In this document: positions 48,297 through 59,085 of the stretch, piece by piece | Numbering within the stretch: position 1 is the stretch's first letter | How the letters are laid out: each line of letters begins with the position of its first letter | From: Cryptomeria japonica | Lineage: Eukaryota; Streptophyta; Pinopsida; Cupressales; Cupressaceae | Reading direction: 5' to 3' | NCBI RefSeq assembly: GCF_030272615.1 | Contig: NC_081412.1 | Coordinates: 478,675,657-478,739,656, forward strand | DNA: 64,000 nt | The notes under the pieces: model-generated | The model's input: the letters and a program-made list of their open reading frames with translations, nothing else | Told to the model about the DNA's origin: nothing | Databases searched by the model: none | Position numbers and translations under genes: made by a program

Positions 48297-49480
48297 TTAC
48301 AAGCTAATATTTAGGCCATAAATGGGATTAGGTCTTTTCTCTTGCAATTTAGGGATTAGGTCATAAATGGGATTAGGTCTTTTCTCTTGCAATTTAGGAA
48401 AATGGTTGTTAGAAGAAGATGGATTGTCATCTATGATTCTAACAGTTCCAATATCAACTAGTTCTTGCATACTTATTTGAAAATCTGGACAATCATTAGC
48501 ATGATGGTCACGAGTTTGATGATATAGAAAAAAAGGAGTATTTGAAGAAGAAGAACCCTTAGATGGATGACAAGAATTATGTCTTTCAAGATAATCCTTA
48601 AAGTTTTGAATTATAAGGATATCATCCATAGGCGAATCATGGTAATGTCCTAGACCTTCGGCACTAGTTTGTGTATGAGGGTTTATAGGGACTCTAATTC
48701 CTTGTTCAAATTTTCCAAGCCTTTGTCCTATAAAACCTTGTTTTCATATTATGTTATAGCCACCCCTATAAGAATTTCTTAATTGACAAGGAGGAGGAAA
48801 ATTATAATGTATCTCTCTAAAATTTGTAGTGTAAGTATATTTAGAAGGAGAAAAGGGAAAAGTAGATGAAGAAGGAATATCTTACGTAGGGAGATTTTCC
48901 TTTCTATCATCATGCATGTTCTCTTTAATGGGTTGGGATGAAATATCCTTATCATCTAAGGCCTCATCTTTGCTTAATGTTAAGTGGGTAGATAGATCAT
49001 GAATGAAATGCATAACATCATATTTACAAATGTTTTGATGATTAAGATAGGCTCTGTGAGAATAAGGGGATCTAGAGATATTGAAATGCCAATATATTGA
49101 TCTTTCCCCCCTTGCACTAGGGTATGTGTATGAGAAGAAGATGAAACCATTTTTCTTTTAAATGCTTTCTCTCCATTAGAGAGATCATTGATAGGAGTAT
49201 TAGCTCTTTCTTCATTCACATTAGATACTGTAGGAGAGGTACACATATTAGGTTTTCTATTAGCATCTATAGGATTAGGATCTACAAAATCTTTGATGAG
49301 ATCTACATATATAATGCATTTTCCTATAAATATCACCACAAAACAACATGCACTTTGAATAAAGGCTTTGAAATTTAATTGATTAATAGGAAGCAATTTA
49401 GAGATTCTAAAAATGCAATATGCCAAAGTACTATGAATGAAAAGAAGCAATGAGAAGTGAAAGAAACCATTATCTAACAT
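48297..49480 (-). pseudogene. Retroelement remnant with G-patch and gag-like knuckle
   Basis: The last block (48629-48297) continues upstream in frame through a TGA into a G-patch-like segment at about 48770-48640: GGYNII, a stop, KQGFIGQRLGKFEQGIRVPI, then EGLGHYH. After it comes YHQTRDHHANDCPDFQISMQ, which resembles the CX2HX4HX4C knuckle region of E1 gag with the first Cys lost. A 50-60-bp duplication gives KLQEKRPNPIY twice at the C-terminus (48300-48400). The block at 49480-48980 is Ser/Thr/Asn-rich and not recognised. It is probably a Tat-type fragment; the rest of pol is absent here. Confidence 0.55.
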
Positions 49481-50387
49481 ATTATTATGATAAATATAAG
49501 TGAAAATAAATAATTACATGTGAAATAGAGAATAAATTAGATCTATTAAGTGCCATTATGAATGTTTAAAATCAGATCTTAAAATAAAAGTTATGAATTA
49601 TGCAACCCACAAATCAAATTAACCAAGATAAATTAGGGTTTTTATGAATTGAACCTCTAAATTTATGTAATTTGATTAAAATAAGATCTATGAATGCAAA
49701 ATTGAAAATTAAGATGTTCCCAAATCATATTTTAAATAATTCATCCAAATTAGGAAACCCACAAGTTCAATTTTAGAATTAAAAATTAGGGTTTGTTGAA
49801 TTTAACCTCTAAATTTATGTAATTCAATTGAAAATTAAAATTGTAAATGTAAATTTGAATTTGAAAATGCATAAAAAATCAGATCTGAAAAATAAAAAAT
49901 AAGGGTGTAAGACGTTGGGTTCACCAAAATGTGAGAGAGTGAAAAATTAGGGTTTCACCCAATAATGTAATAAAATCACTAATTTTTACTTAAGGCCATT
50001 CACATTAGGGAAATATATGAATTTGATATATCAAAACCTAATAGATCTATATTCTTATCACGTTCCAGGGGTCTTATATGTACCTCTTCTTTACCTTGAA
50101 TTGAATTGGTTTGATTAATGATGTTGAAATTAGGGTAAATCTGTGTAAATTGAAGCAATTATGCATAAATAGTGAGCTACGATTGTCAAACAAAGTCACA
50201 AACCTGGATTTGAGCAATATGTAAGTGTTCAAATATGTTCCTAGAAGATCGACCTGAATTGTGAGGACCAAAATGCCCGTCGCTCCGGTCCTCCAAGCTT
50301 TTTGTCATCCAAAAGGGATTCTATTCATCTTTGTACCTATTCCTAAGCATAGTAGAGAAGGGGAAAATGGTTGGGAATAGGGGTTTT
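49481..50387. other. AT-rich non-coding stretch
   Basis: Two related segments (about 49630-49690 and 49785-49850) share the phrase AACCTCTAAATTTATGTAAT. Minus-strand TGGTGAACCCAACG near 49920-49935 could be a primer site of an older element, but no LTR pair supports it. Confidence 0.4.
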
Positions 50388-50734
50388 TGAAGAGGTTGAG
50401 AAATACAACTTCAAAGATCCCAAGAACACCTACAAGCAAAATACCTGTCACAAGAGAAGAATGGAGGCAAAAAGTAATAATGGCTCTGAAGGAGAAGATT
50501 ATCATTAAGAGGGGATTAAATAAAAAGTACAATAGAATCCTTATAAAAGGATATTAGCAACCCTAAAGGTGTGCAACCCTAAAGAAACCCTAAAGGGATA
50601 ATGCGTATTTAATAATTAGAATAATCATTAAATACCTACAATATTATTAAATGCCTAAGTTTAGCTTAAGCATAGAGTATAATAGGCTAATAATTAAATA
50701 AGCAATTATTAGCTAATACATGATAAGTCTAACA
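50388..50734 (-). repeat. E5 3' LTR
   Basis: Its plus-strand ends TGAAGAGGTT .. CTAACA pair with 53100-53455. Confidence 0.9.
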
Positions 50735-50746
50735 CCCCCCCTTAAG
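50735..50746 (-). other. E5 polypurine tract
   Basis: Minus-strand CTTAAGGGGGGG lies directly before the TG of the 3' LTR. Confidence 0.85.
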
Positions 50747-53086
50747 ATGAAATTAGGGAGTAGCTACAAAACTAAATGCATGAAGCAAAAAATATAACTA
50801 CATGATGAAGGCAAATTTGGAACCCGACAATAAAGCCTGATGAGGTACCCAAGTACAAAATATCGTGTAAAGCGGAGACATAGAGAAAGCATCATGGGAA
50901 AAAAATATACTCCAAAAAGAGATGAAATACAAGTGAAGGACTGAAGAAGCCTCCAAACAAGAATGTTCCAAAAGATAGGAACAAAAGAAGAGCAGAAGAC
51001 TCACTAAAGCATGAAGAACCTGCAAACATTGTCAAAGAATAACTGTCAATATGAAGAACCTCCACTGAAATAGAAGATGATCAGGTACAGAAGATTGTAA
51101 TCTGCATGAGTGCCCTCAAATAACACTACTCAAATCAGATGGAAAACAAAGGCAAACAACTAAACTCAAAGATATAGATGGAAAAAAAACACAAAAGTTT
51201 GAAGAGCGATCAATCAAAGATGGAAGGTTGCCTCCAAAAAATAGGAATGAAAGAGTGTCCATATGGGAAATGATCCATCTCATCAAAATTCATAGGTAAC
51301 CAGCCACTGCATCCGACTAGTACATAGCAACAAATACTGAATACATAGCTCACTCCAACGAACCAAGGAAGCATTAGAACCAACAACCAATAAGAGAACC
51401 CCCTCCCCCATAATTCTGACAAGGAGAGGTGACAGCTACACTGAAACTGAATGCCAATAAAAATTGCATGATGAAAAACCAGGAACATCCAGAGGGCAAC
51501 AGAAAGTATAAACACATATAAAGGCTAGTGTGATGGAAGGAACACTCACTTGATACACTACATTATAAAGTGTCATGGGGGTTTTGATGTTTGTCATGTT
51601 TACCATCTACCTTTGTCATGTGAGTGTTCCTTCCATGGTATTAGCCTCATGATGAGGCACAAGATGTGAAAGATCCCAAGCATGTAAGGAATAGTGGCAC
51701 TTTATCTCAGTGTGTTTGTAAAAAGGAAGATGCTTACAATGAAGGCTTAGAATGTAAAAAAAAAAGACACAAGACTGGAAATATATGAAGAATAACCAAA
51801 AATAAGTCATCCCACGCAAACAAGAAGTTTCCACGATCTCATATGTCCATGTAATTCACCAGAGTGTGAAAACACAAAAAATGAATAAAATGTACCTGAA
51901 GTAAAATAAGGAAAAAGTGCATAGATGGATGTGAAGAGCTCTGAAACACCATGCCAACGTCGCTAGAATTGCGAAAAAATGGAGAAACTAGCGAAAAGTT
52001 ATGAGCTCGAGACTGAAAACAAAACCTATGTCTTCAAATGGCTATAGAATGTACTAGAAGAAAAATCAGGTGATGAAACCCACAAATGTGGAAAGTAGAC
52101 GAAACTAGATTTATAGCGATATCTTGTTTGCCCAAAAACGATATCGCATGCCCAAGATATGGCCAAAACAAAAAACCCCTCTTTTAGAGCACAAAGAGGG
52201 TCTCAGGGGCCATGCAAAGGTGTATGTACCACTGACGTCAACATGACATCATGTTGATGTCAGCGGAATAGTCCCAGAATATTTATTGCCTGTCGAAAAA
52301 AAATAGGTCACCTAAAAAATGCGTCGTAAAAAAGATCTGGTGCTTGAAAAAATCATCCCCCTACCGGAAAAAAGAAATTGCCAAAAAATTAGGTTGTCAG
52401 AAAACATACTGTGCGGGAAAAAAAGGATAGCTACCAGAAAAAGGGCGGATGGCCAGGTGGCGGTGAATCTCAGGTGGAAGGCGGCATAGGGCGGCCAGGA
52501 CCCGGTGAAGCAAGGTGGGGGTCTAGACAACGGCGGTGGGGTGACTGGGAGCAACAGGCGGTGATTGAGAGGGAGGTCAAAAGCAATAGGGAGGGTGGTT
52601 GAAGGGAGGGCGGCAACAATCATGGACGATAGAAGCAACAGGTGGGCTGGAGCTAGGCGGTGGGGCCGGGCGGTGGCTAGTGGTTTAAAGACCGTCGGTG
52701 TTTGCAGACCCCAATGATAACCGCCAAGGGCTCCCATGGGAGTCTTGGAGACTGCCGGTGGCTCCAAGGTCATCGCAATTACTGTGTCAGCCTAAGAAAG
52801 CTGGTAAACTGCCCAAAATAATTTATCTTTTATTTTTCTCAAAAAATGTGCCCAATAAGGGCAAAAATAAAAAAAATTGCCAAAGCCAAAGTTGTCCAAA
52901 TTGGACAAATTTTATATGAAAAAGGGGGGTTTTGGGTGTTTAGAGCTCAATTGTGAGGTCCGTTTGAGTCCAAAATGCAAAGAAACAAAGAAGCACCCTA
53001 GATCCAAATAAAAAAACTCTGAAAAAGCTTGAAACCCTCCTCCAAAAAATCTTCTGAAAAATCAAGAACACGTAGCAGCAGATGTA
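50747..53086 (-). other. E5 interior, no gene recognised
   Basis: Only short, unconvincing reading frames are present. 52420-52690 is GC-rich (GGCGG-type). A 104-bp inverted-repeat segment sits at 51533-51636. Confidence 0.6.
51533..51636. repeat. 104-bp segment with perfect 17-bp terminal inverted repeats
   Basis: ATGGAAGGAACACTCAC (51533-51549) is exactly complementary to 51620-51636, with 70 bp between. Flanks show no clear target duplication. It could be a tiny MITE or a hairpin that belongs to E5. Confidence 0.8.
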
Positions 53087-53099
53087 GGCTCTAATACCA
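53087..53099 (-). other. E5 primer-binding site
   Basis: Minus-strand TGGTATTAGAGCC directly abuts the LTR. It is the iMet site with one C-to-T change. Confidence 0.88.
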
Positions 53100-53455
53100 T
53101 GAAGAAGTTGAGAAATACAACTTCAGAGATCCCAAGAACACCTACAAGTAAAATACCTGTCACAAGAAAAGTGTGGAGGCAAAATGTAATAATGTATTTG
53201 AAGAAGAAGATTATCATTCAGAGAGGGGATTAAATAAAAAAGTACAATAGAATCCTTATAAAAGGATATTAGCACCCCTAAAGGTGTGCAACCCTAAAGA
53301 AACCCTAAAGGGATAATGTGTATTTAATAATTAGAATTAGAATAATTATTAAATACCTACAATATTATTAAATGCCTAAGTTTAGCTTAAGTGTAGAGTA
53401 TAATAGACTAATAATTAAATAAATAATTATTAGCTAATACATGATAACTCTAACA
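53100..53455 (-). repeat. E5 5' LTR
   Basis: It pairs with 50388-50734; plus-strand ends are TGAAGAAGTT .. CTAACA. Confidence 0.9.
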
Positions 53456-53465
53456 ATTTTCCTAA

Positions 53466-55681
53466 GTATGAATAGGTCACAAGAGGAGAAGGATGAATAG
53501 GTCACCAGTATACTAAGAGGAGAAGGATGAATAGGTCACTGGTATATTGAGAGGTTGCAGAACAACAAGACTCCCACTGGATGAAGATGTAGTCACCATG
53601 TGAAGAGATGACCGATAGTGAATGTGCCTGCACCAGATCACATGTGCTTGTTTGAAGATGTGTTGCACAAATAGGGAAGTCACATGAGAGCTTTCCAGGA
53701 TGCAGATGAGAAGGTGTCACTCCACTGATAAGTGGATCTTATCTCCTATTATGTATACTGTGCACTATAGTTCTGTGAAATAAAGAAGAAAAGGTAAAGG
53801 CAAGTTTTTGAAGGTTGACACCGGATCTACCGGTGAATCAAAGGAATGCCTCAAATGCATGAAATCAGGGATATGCACTGGACCGACAGAGAAGGCATGA
53901 TGAGATGCCAAAACAAATGAAGAGTGATGGGTTTGTCATTTTGACAAACCGGAAGAGATGTTGTCCAATCTGATGATGAAGAAAGCAAGGGCGAGAACTG
54001 CAGATAGAGAGTGCAACCGACCTGCAAATGCCTCATATGAAAACAGTTGAAGGTAGATGACACGGTGTCATCAAGAGTGTGCACTAGTATGTAAGTCCAC
54101 CAATAATATGGACAAGGTGTAGATGTAGAAGACTTCCCACCTAATGAGAATGAGCATGCTATGGATAGACATGTCTAGCGACTAGTTAAGGTGTTCCACT
54201 AGAAGTTCATCAAAAAGAAAACATTAAGGTTAACCGATAAAGTGTGAGATACCGACACGGTTAGTGAACCAACAAAATAGAAGACCAATTGAGTGTTTGG
54301 TAGGTGATCCTGTCTGAACCAACATAAAGATCCAAGCTAGCCATTGGTCGACATGGATGACACGTGGAGTCAAGGTGGCGAACTTGCATGCTGCGATAGA
54401 TGGAATGTGCACCGAAGAGGTTGTTGAAGAGTTGGTCGATATTAATGGTAGATCCCGTAAATCATGGGATGTGTTGCAGAGGTTTATGGCTTGAGGTCTG
54501 GAGAACAACAGAGGACTGGCTCATACTTATTGAGGAGATCGAGGTAGCTGAAGGAAACCACAAGACCAATCTTGGTGATTGACCAAGAAATCAGTTGACA
54601 GGGTAAAAAGCAGATTGCCAAAGATAGAAGGCATGATCAAGAAGGCATGACAAAGACGATGATGTGAAAAATGTTGTTTAGGGGAAGGAATCGGATAAGA
54701 TGTGATTGGATTTTGTTTGCCTCAAGGTTGATGAGGAAGCCATAACTGCCTGTGATTTGAATTGACTTTTAGCAGGAAAACCAAGTTATAAATAAGGAAG
54801 CTAGAATCATTGAAGGTTGTTGCTGGATGGGAGAAGATAGAGCTACTGCAAAGTGATTGAGTGTTACATGAGAAAGTTAGATTAGTTAGAGGGAAAATAC
54901 TTGAGGATAATAGTGATTAAGGGAGTGAAGGTTGAACTGGTGATAGGGTTTAACAATGGTTTTAATTGGTATGGTTTGAGCAACCGGTAAAGTAGCTAGA
55001 TTGCATCAGAGGAGATAATTGGTAAATGCTTGTACCGATAGGAAGATAGTTGAGTGGATTGAAGAGTAGAGTAGTGAGGAGGAGATCTAGGAGAGTAGAA
55101 GAAGAGTAGAGGTGAACTGGTAGAGTTTACCGGCAATGCAACAACAGATGAGAGCAGTAGAAGAGTGAATCAGTGTAGCAGAGAAGGTGTCTCACCGACA
55201 GAGTAAGGTATATGAAATGGTTACAAGATTCACTTGTAATAGCATGACTAATTTTGTATTTGAAGATATCATTGTGATCACCAAGTTGTAGCTCGGTGCA
55301 AGGGTTGTAGCTCCTTTGGGTTGGTTCCCATAAACTAGCAGGGGTTGGTGCTCCTTGGGTTGGTGCCCTAAATCAGGGGTTGGTGCTCCTTGGGGTGGTG
55401 CCCTAAACATTGTAACCGAGATTCATTGTGAGGCTGGATTGAAGCAGTAGACTCCAACAACATTGCTCACAAAGGTTTTTCCCATCTTGGGTTTTACTCA
55501 TACATACAGGTGTTATGTAATGTCCCTTTGTATGAATGCATTTGTGTTTAGTCTTCTCACTAACCGGTAAGTCTACATTCAGCTAGATCTGTTAATTGAT
55601 ATTATTTCATAAGGATAATTAAAGGGAAAAGTTTGAGAACTATTGATTCACCCCCCTATCAGTGGTGCATTGTGTCTAACA
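53466..55681 (+). repeat. E6 5' LTR, left-truncated
   Basis: It is colinear with 59430-61613 but lacks the first ~350 bp of the LTR. A 34-bp tandem duplication (AGGAGAAGGATGAATAGGTC) occupies 53486-53553. TATAAATAAG is at 54787-54796. About 55297-55410 has three GGGGTTGGTGCTCCTTGGG-type units. Confidence 0.88.
54787..54796 (+). promoter_or_regulatory. TATA box of E6 5' LTR
   Basis: TATAAATAAG, conserved at 60726-60735 in the other LTR. Confidence 0.65.
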
Positions 55682-55683
55682 AT

Positions 55684-55697
55684 TGGTATCAGAGCCT
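55684..55697 (+). other. E6 primer-binding site (tRNA-iMet)
   Basis: TGGTATCAGAGCCT, two bases after the CA of the 5' LTR. Confidence 0.95.
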
Positions 55698-55752
55698 AGG
55701 TACCCTGTTTGTCAAGCTTTCTCTCGCTTGGGTAGATCCTGTCTAGGACACA

Positions 55753-57647
55753 ATGGTTTTTTTAGTATCAATCCCTGCTCCTATTTTTTATGGTTCAAAC
55801 TATTCCATTTGGAGTTGTAGAATGGGAGTCTACTTGTCCTCTCTAGGGTTTGATGTATGGATGTCAGTAGTTAATGGCCTTCATAGGAATATTTGTCCTC
55901 CCACCAGCTCTGAAGAAGAAAAAAGATGCATGTGCAATGAAGAAGCCATGAAGGCTATATCCAGTGGGCTCATCGGTGATGTTTCTTCACAAGTGGATAA
56001 ATGCATATTGGCAAAGAGTCTATGGGATAGATTGAAGAACCAGTAAGGAAATGAACCCTGCACCACTGAATCAGTTTGTGAGAGTGAGAAGAACAATGCA
56101 GCAGAAACATGTGCAGATGACAGAGGTAGATCGGATTGTTGCAGTAGCAATGGTGATGAGGAGACTCATCTCTTCATGGCCCATGAGACAGATATTGAGT
56201 ATCACATAAAAAGGGGATAATGCAGAGAGATCCCATTGGTATGATGTGTTTGGCAGTGATAATGAAGAAGATGAAGAAGAAGAAGGAGATAAGGCAGATA
56301 GATCTAGCTAGCAAGATCTATTTGATAGTGAAGGTGAAGAAGAGGAAAAAGCAGAGATTGATCTTGAAGGTGAGACTGTGAATGCACTTGAAGAACTCCG
56401 TAGAGTAAGAAATGAATATAGGATATTCAAGAATGTTTCTATTGTGGAGGAAAATCGATTGATAAAATTCCTTGAAGAATATGAGAAATGTATCTCAGAG
56501 TTGAAGTCTCAAGAACAAGACACCAAGGAGTGTTGGTGCAATGATCTAGCGTTTGAGCTAGAAGTAAAAGATAAAGAATATCAAAAGCTACTTGGAGAAA
56601 TGGAGGTTCTCCAAAATAACCTTGAGAAGTGTCAAGATGAGCTCAAGGTAAGAATCTAGTTTGATGGTAGGAGTGATGCCTTGGACAGAATGTTGAAGAA
56701 GAAAAAGCATGCCAAGGACACTGAAGGTTTAGGAAGTGGTGTCAGTGAATGTTTCGCTAGCAAGAATGTCCCACACAATGACATTCTGTTTGTCTCCTCA
56801 AATGGAGAAAACAAGGGACAAACTTTCATAGTCAGAAATGCTCCCAAGAAGAAGGTTAATCTAACCACAATCGACAAAGACTTGCAAACAAAAATGAAGA
56901 CCGGTGCTGCAAGAATAAGGAACACTGCAGATCCCAAAGGAAAAGGGAAAATGGGTGAAGACAAATTCATCGAAAGCAAGAACATGAGAAGACAACAAAT
57001 AAGAACTCCTACCTATAGAGGACAAAGGAATGCTACCACCCATAGGAAAAGGAAAGTGTGGGATAAGAAGAGACCAGAAGGAAGGGCTACACATAATAGA
57101 CAACCAAGGATCCATCCTCAAAGAAGGAGAAATGAAGATGCTAGACTGCTAAGATCTCCCCATGCATGGAAAAATAAATGTGTAAGTCATCTACCATCCT
57201 TTACTAGTTATTGCTTTGCATGTAATGGCTATGGCCATAGAGAAGAAGAATGTGGAAAGGGATCTAGAAGAAACTATCTAAGATCTCATAAAAATCATGC
57301 ATATCCCCTCTCCCGGTTATGCTATAAAAAATCCATTTGTTGTTCCTAATAATGTAAATATTGCGTGTTATAACTATAATGGATTAGGTCATAGAAGTTA
57401 TGAATACAGGAAGAAGAATATGCATTCCTATGGCAATTGGTGGAACAATCATACTTTGTGTGAGGGCAGTTATAGGGGATATGGGCAGCATAGACCTACT
57501 TGGAACCAGAGGAGAAATGTTCCTGCACATTCAAGGAATCCAAGGAAACTGGTGACCAACCACAATGGCATGATCAAAAGAGGAAGAGAAAAATGGTATG
57601 TCAAGAGATTCCCCAATCATGAAGTTGGGATGGATGCTATGTGCTAA
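55753..57647 (+). pseudogene. gag: E6 gag (Ty1/copia)
   Basis: ATG 55753 starts 55 bp after the primer site. The first block is a copia gag N-terminus (FYGSNYSIWSCRMGVYLSSL; CILAKSLWDRLKN) ending at a stop at 56044. A long acidic stretch (56250-56370) leads to a coiled-coil block at 56378-56659 in another frame (VEENRLIKFLEEYEKCISEL). 56681-57349 is Lys/Arg-rich and has an intact CCHC knuckle, CFACNGYGHREEEC, near 57210-57255. A second knuckle near 57367 reads CYNYNGLGHRSYEY, in which two Cys are Tyr, a G-to-A pattern. Gag forms the particle; no pol follows. Confidence 0.85.
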
Positions 57648-58950
57648 TATAAAACTACTTCTGGCTATGAGGTAGAATCAGGAAATACAAGGACCCATCA
57701 GCAGAAGAAGGTAATACATGCTCCCATGACTAAAAATGGGAAGAAGAATGAGACCAAGGAGGTATGGAGGAAGAAGCAAGAGGATGCGACCATGGATCGA
57801 CACTGTGCATTCAATGCATTGGTGATATCTACTAAGGCCTAAAGGAGATGTAGGTCCTTAGGGGGAGTAGTATATTTAACTAGATCATTCATCCCCTCAA
57901 TGGAGAAGGACACTTGGAAGAACAAGGTGATGCCGGGATGAAAGGTGGAAATGAGACGATAAATGTGTAGTGGCTGCCTGGGATACACACCTACAGATCA
58001 ATTTTGGATCACTACTACTGTGTCAATGCATGACTAGAAAACAATTGGTATTAGATAGACAAAATGTCAAGAGTCATAGGAAGGTGCTCCAGTAGTGATA
58101 GCGGACCAGTACAGGAAACTGGTATGTGGAGGATGTTACCGACATGAATGCTAACATGTACTTGCAGGTTATGTAAGAAAATGAGGTTGGAGATCACTGC
58201 ATTAGCTCTGGTAACATGGAGTGGGAAGTTATGTCTCAGGTGGTGTTGATGAAGATCTAAATGACATATGTTGGCTAGGTGGTTGATCATGCATGCTCGC
58301 ATGTTTTTGGGCTGACCAGATTGATCTATGACTTGATGATGACATTGTGTACATCCAGGATCATGTCATAGGCTGTGATTGAAATAATGGAGTTGAAAGA
58401 TTAACAGAGGATCACAGTTGCACAACTCAATCGGTATATGGTGAAGATTGGAGCCTCGGTATTAGACCTCACTAGTGTTGAGGACCTAAGATGTATGACA
58501 CAGGGGGAGTTCACATGCTTATAATGTTGAAATGACATGCTTGAACGTGTAAGTGTACTGACTGCCAAACTACAGATGATGGAAATTGCAGTAGGATGAT
58601 GGGTATCTACTTTCATTTGGTTGGTTGTATTCATAGTACAATCACATTTGTTTCTAAAGAAATTTGGGATCAAATAGGAGGTGATGTAGTTTGACCGGCA
58701 GGTGAGTAGTATTCACTGACACATCCTTCTACAATTGAGTGTTTTAACAAATAATATCAAATTTGCATGCTCAATTAGTGTTAGTTTATGGTTGAGTCTT
58801 GCATCCCAAGTGTTGTGACTTGAGAAGACGTAACAAGTGGTATCAAAGGAGGAGATGCATCCCATGAAGATAAAGGAAGATAAAGAACTTTGTTAGTAAC
58901 TAGTAAATTAGGAGGAATGACAATCCTGACAGTGCCCTTTGCCATTATTG
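57648..58950 (+). other. E6 post-gag interior, no domain recognised
   Basis: Reading frames are short and broken. A short GGGGGAGTAGTATAT tract is near 57860. No integrase or RT motifs are seen, so pol appears deleted. Confidence 0.55.
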
Positions 58951-58952
58951 TC

Positions 58953-59085
58953 AAAGGGGGAGAAAGATTTTGTAGTATACCGCATACTACATGTGTGAGA
59001 ATCCATTGGATCATACAAAGGGGGAGAGAGATTTTGTAGTATGTTGGATACTACATGAGTTGACATCAATGATAAAGGGGGAGAT
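58953..59085 (+). repeat. Three polypurine tracts with hairpins before the E6 3' LTR
   Basis: AAAGGGGGAGA(A/G/T) occurs at 58953, 59017 and 59074. The first two are each followed by ATTTTGTAGTAT and a 5-base loop, then ATACTACA (hairpins 58971-58991 and 59035-59055). The third abuts the LTR. Confidence 0.9.

Larger units (their letters stand above)
50388..53455 (-). mobile_element. E5: complete non-autonomous LTR element, about 3.07 kb
   Basis: LTRs are at 50388-50734 (347 bp) and 53100-53455 (356 bp). On the minus strand they start TGTTAGA and end with CA. A primer site and a polypurine tract are in the right places. Flanks are GTTTT and ATTTT, a target duplication of TTTT with one mismatch. 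The 2.35 kb interior has no recognisable gag or pol, so this is a large non-coding derivative (LARD-like) that would need proteins from another element. Confidence 0.88.

Noticed and set aside
49919-49936. Possible primer-binding site TGGTGAACCCAACG on the minus strand
   Set aside because: I could not find a matching LTR pair on either side, so an element boundary is not supported.
52312-52773. Minus-strand 153-codon frame in the E5 interior
   Set aside because: GC-rich, Pro/Leu/Ala-rich composition, no domain and no conservation evidence; likely chance.
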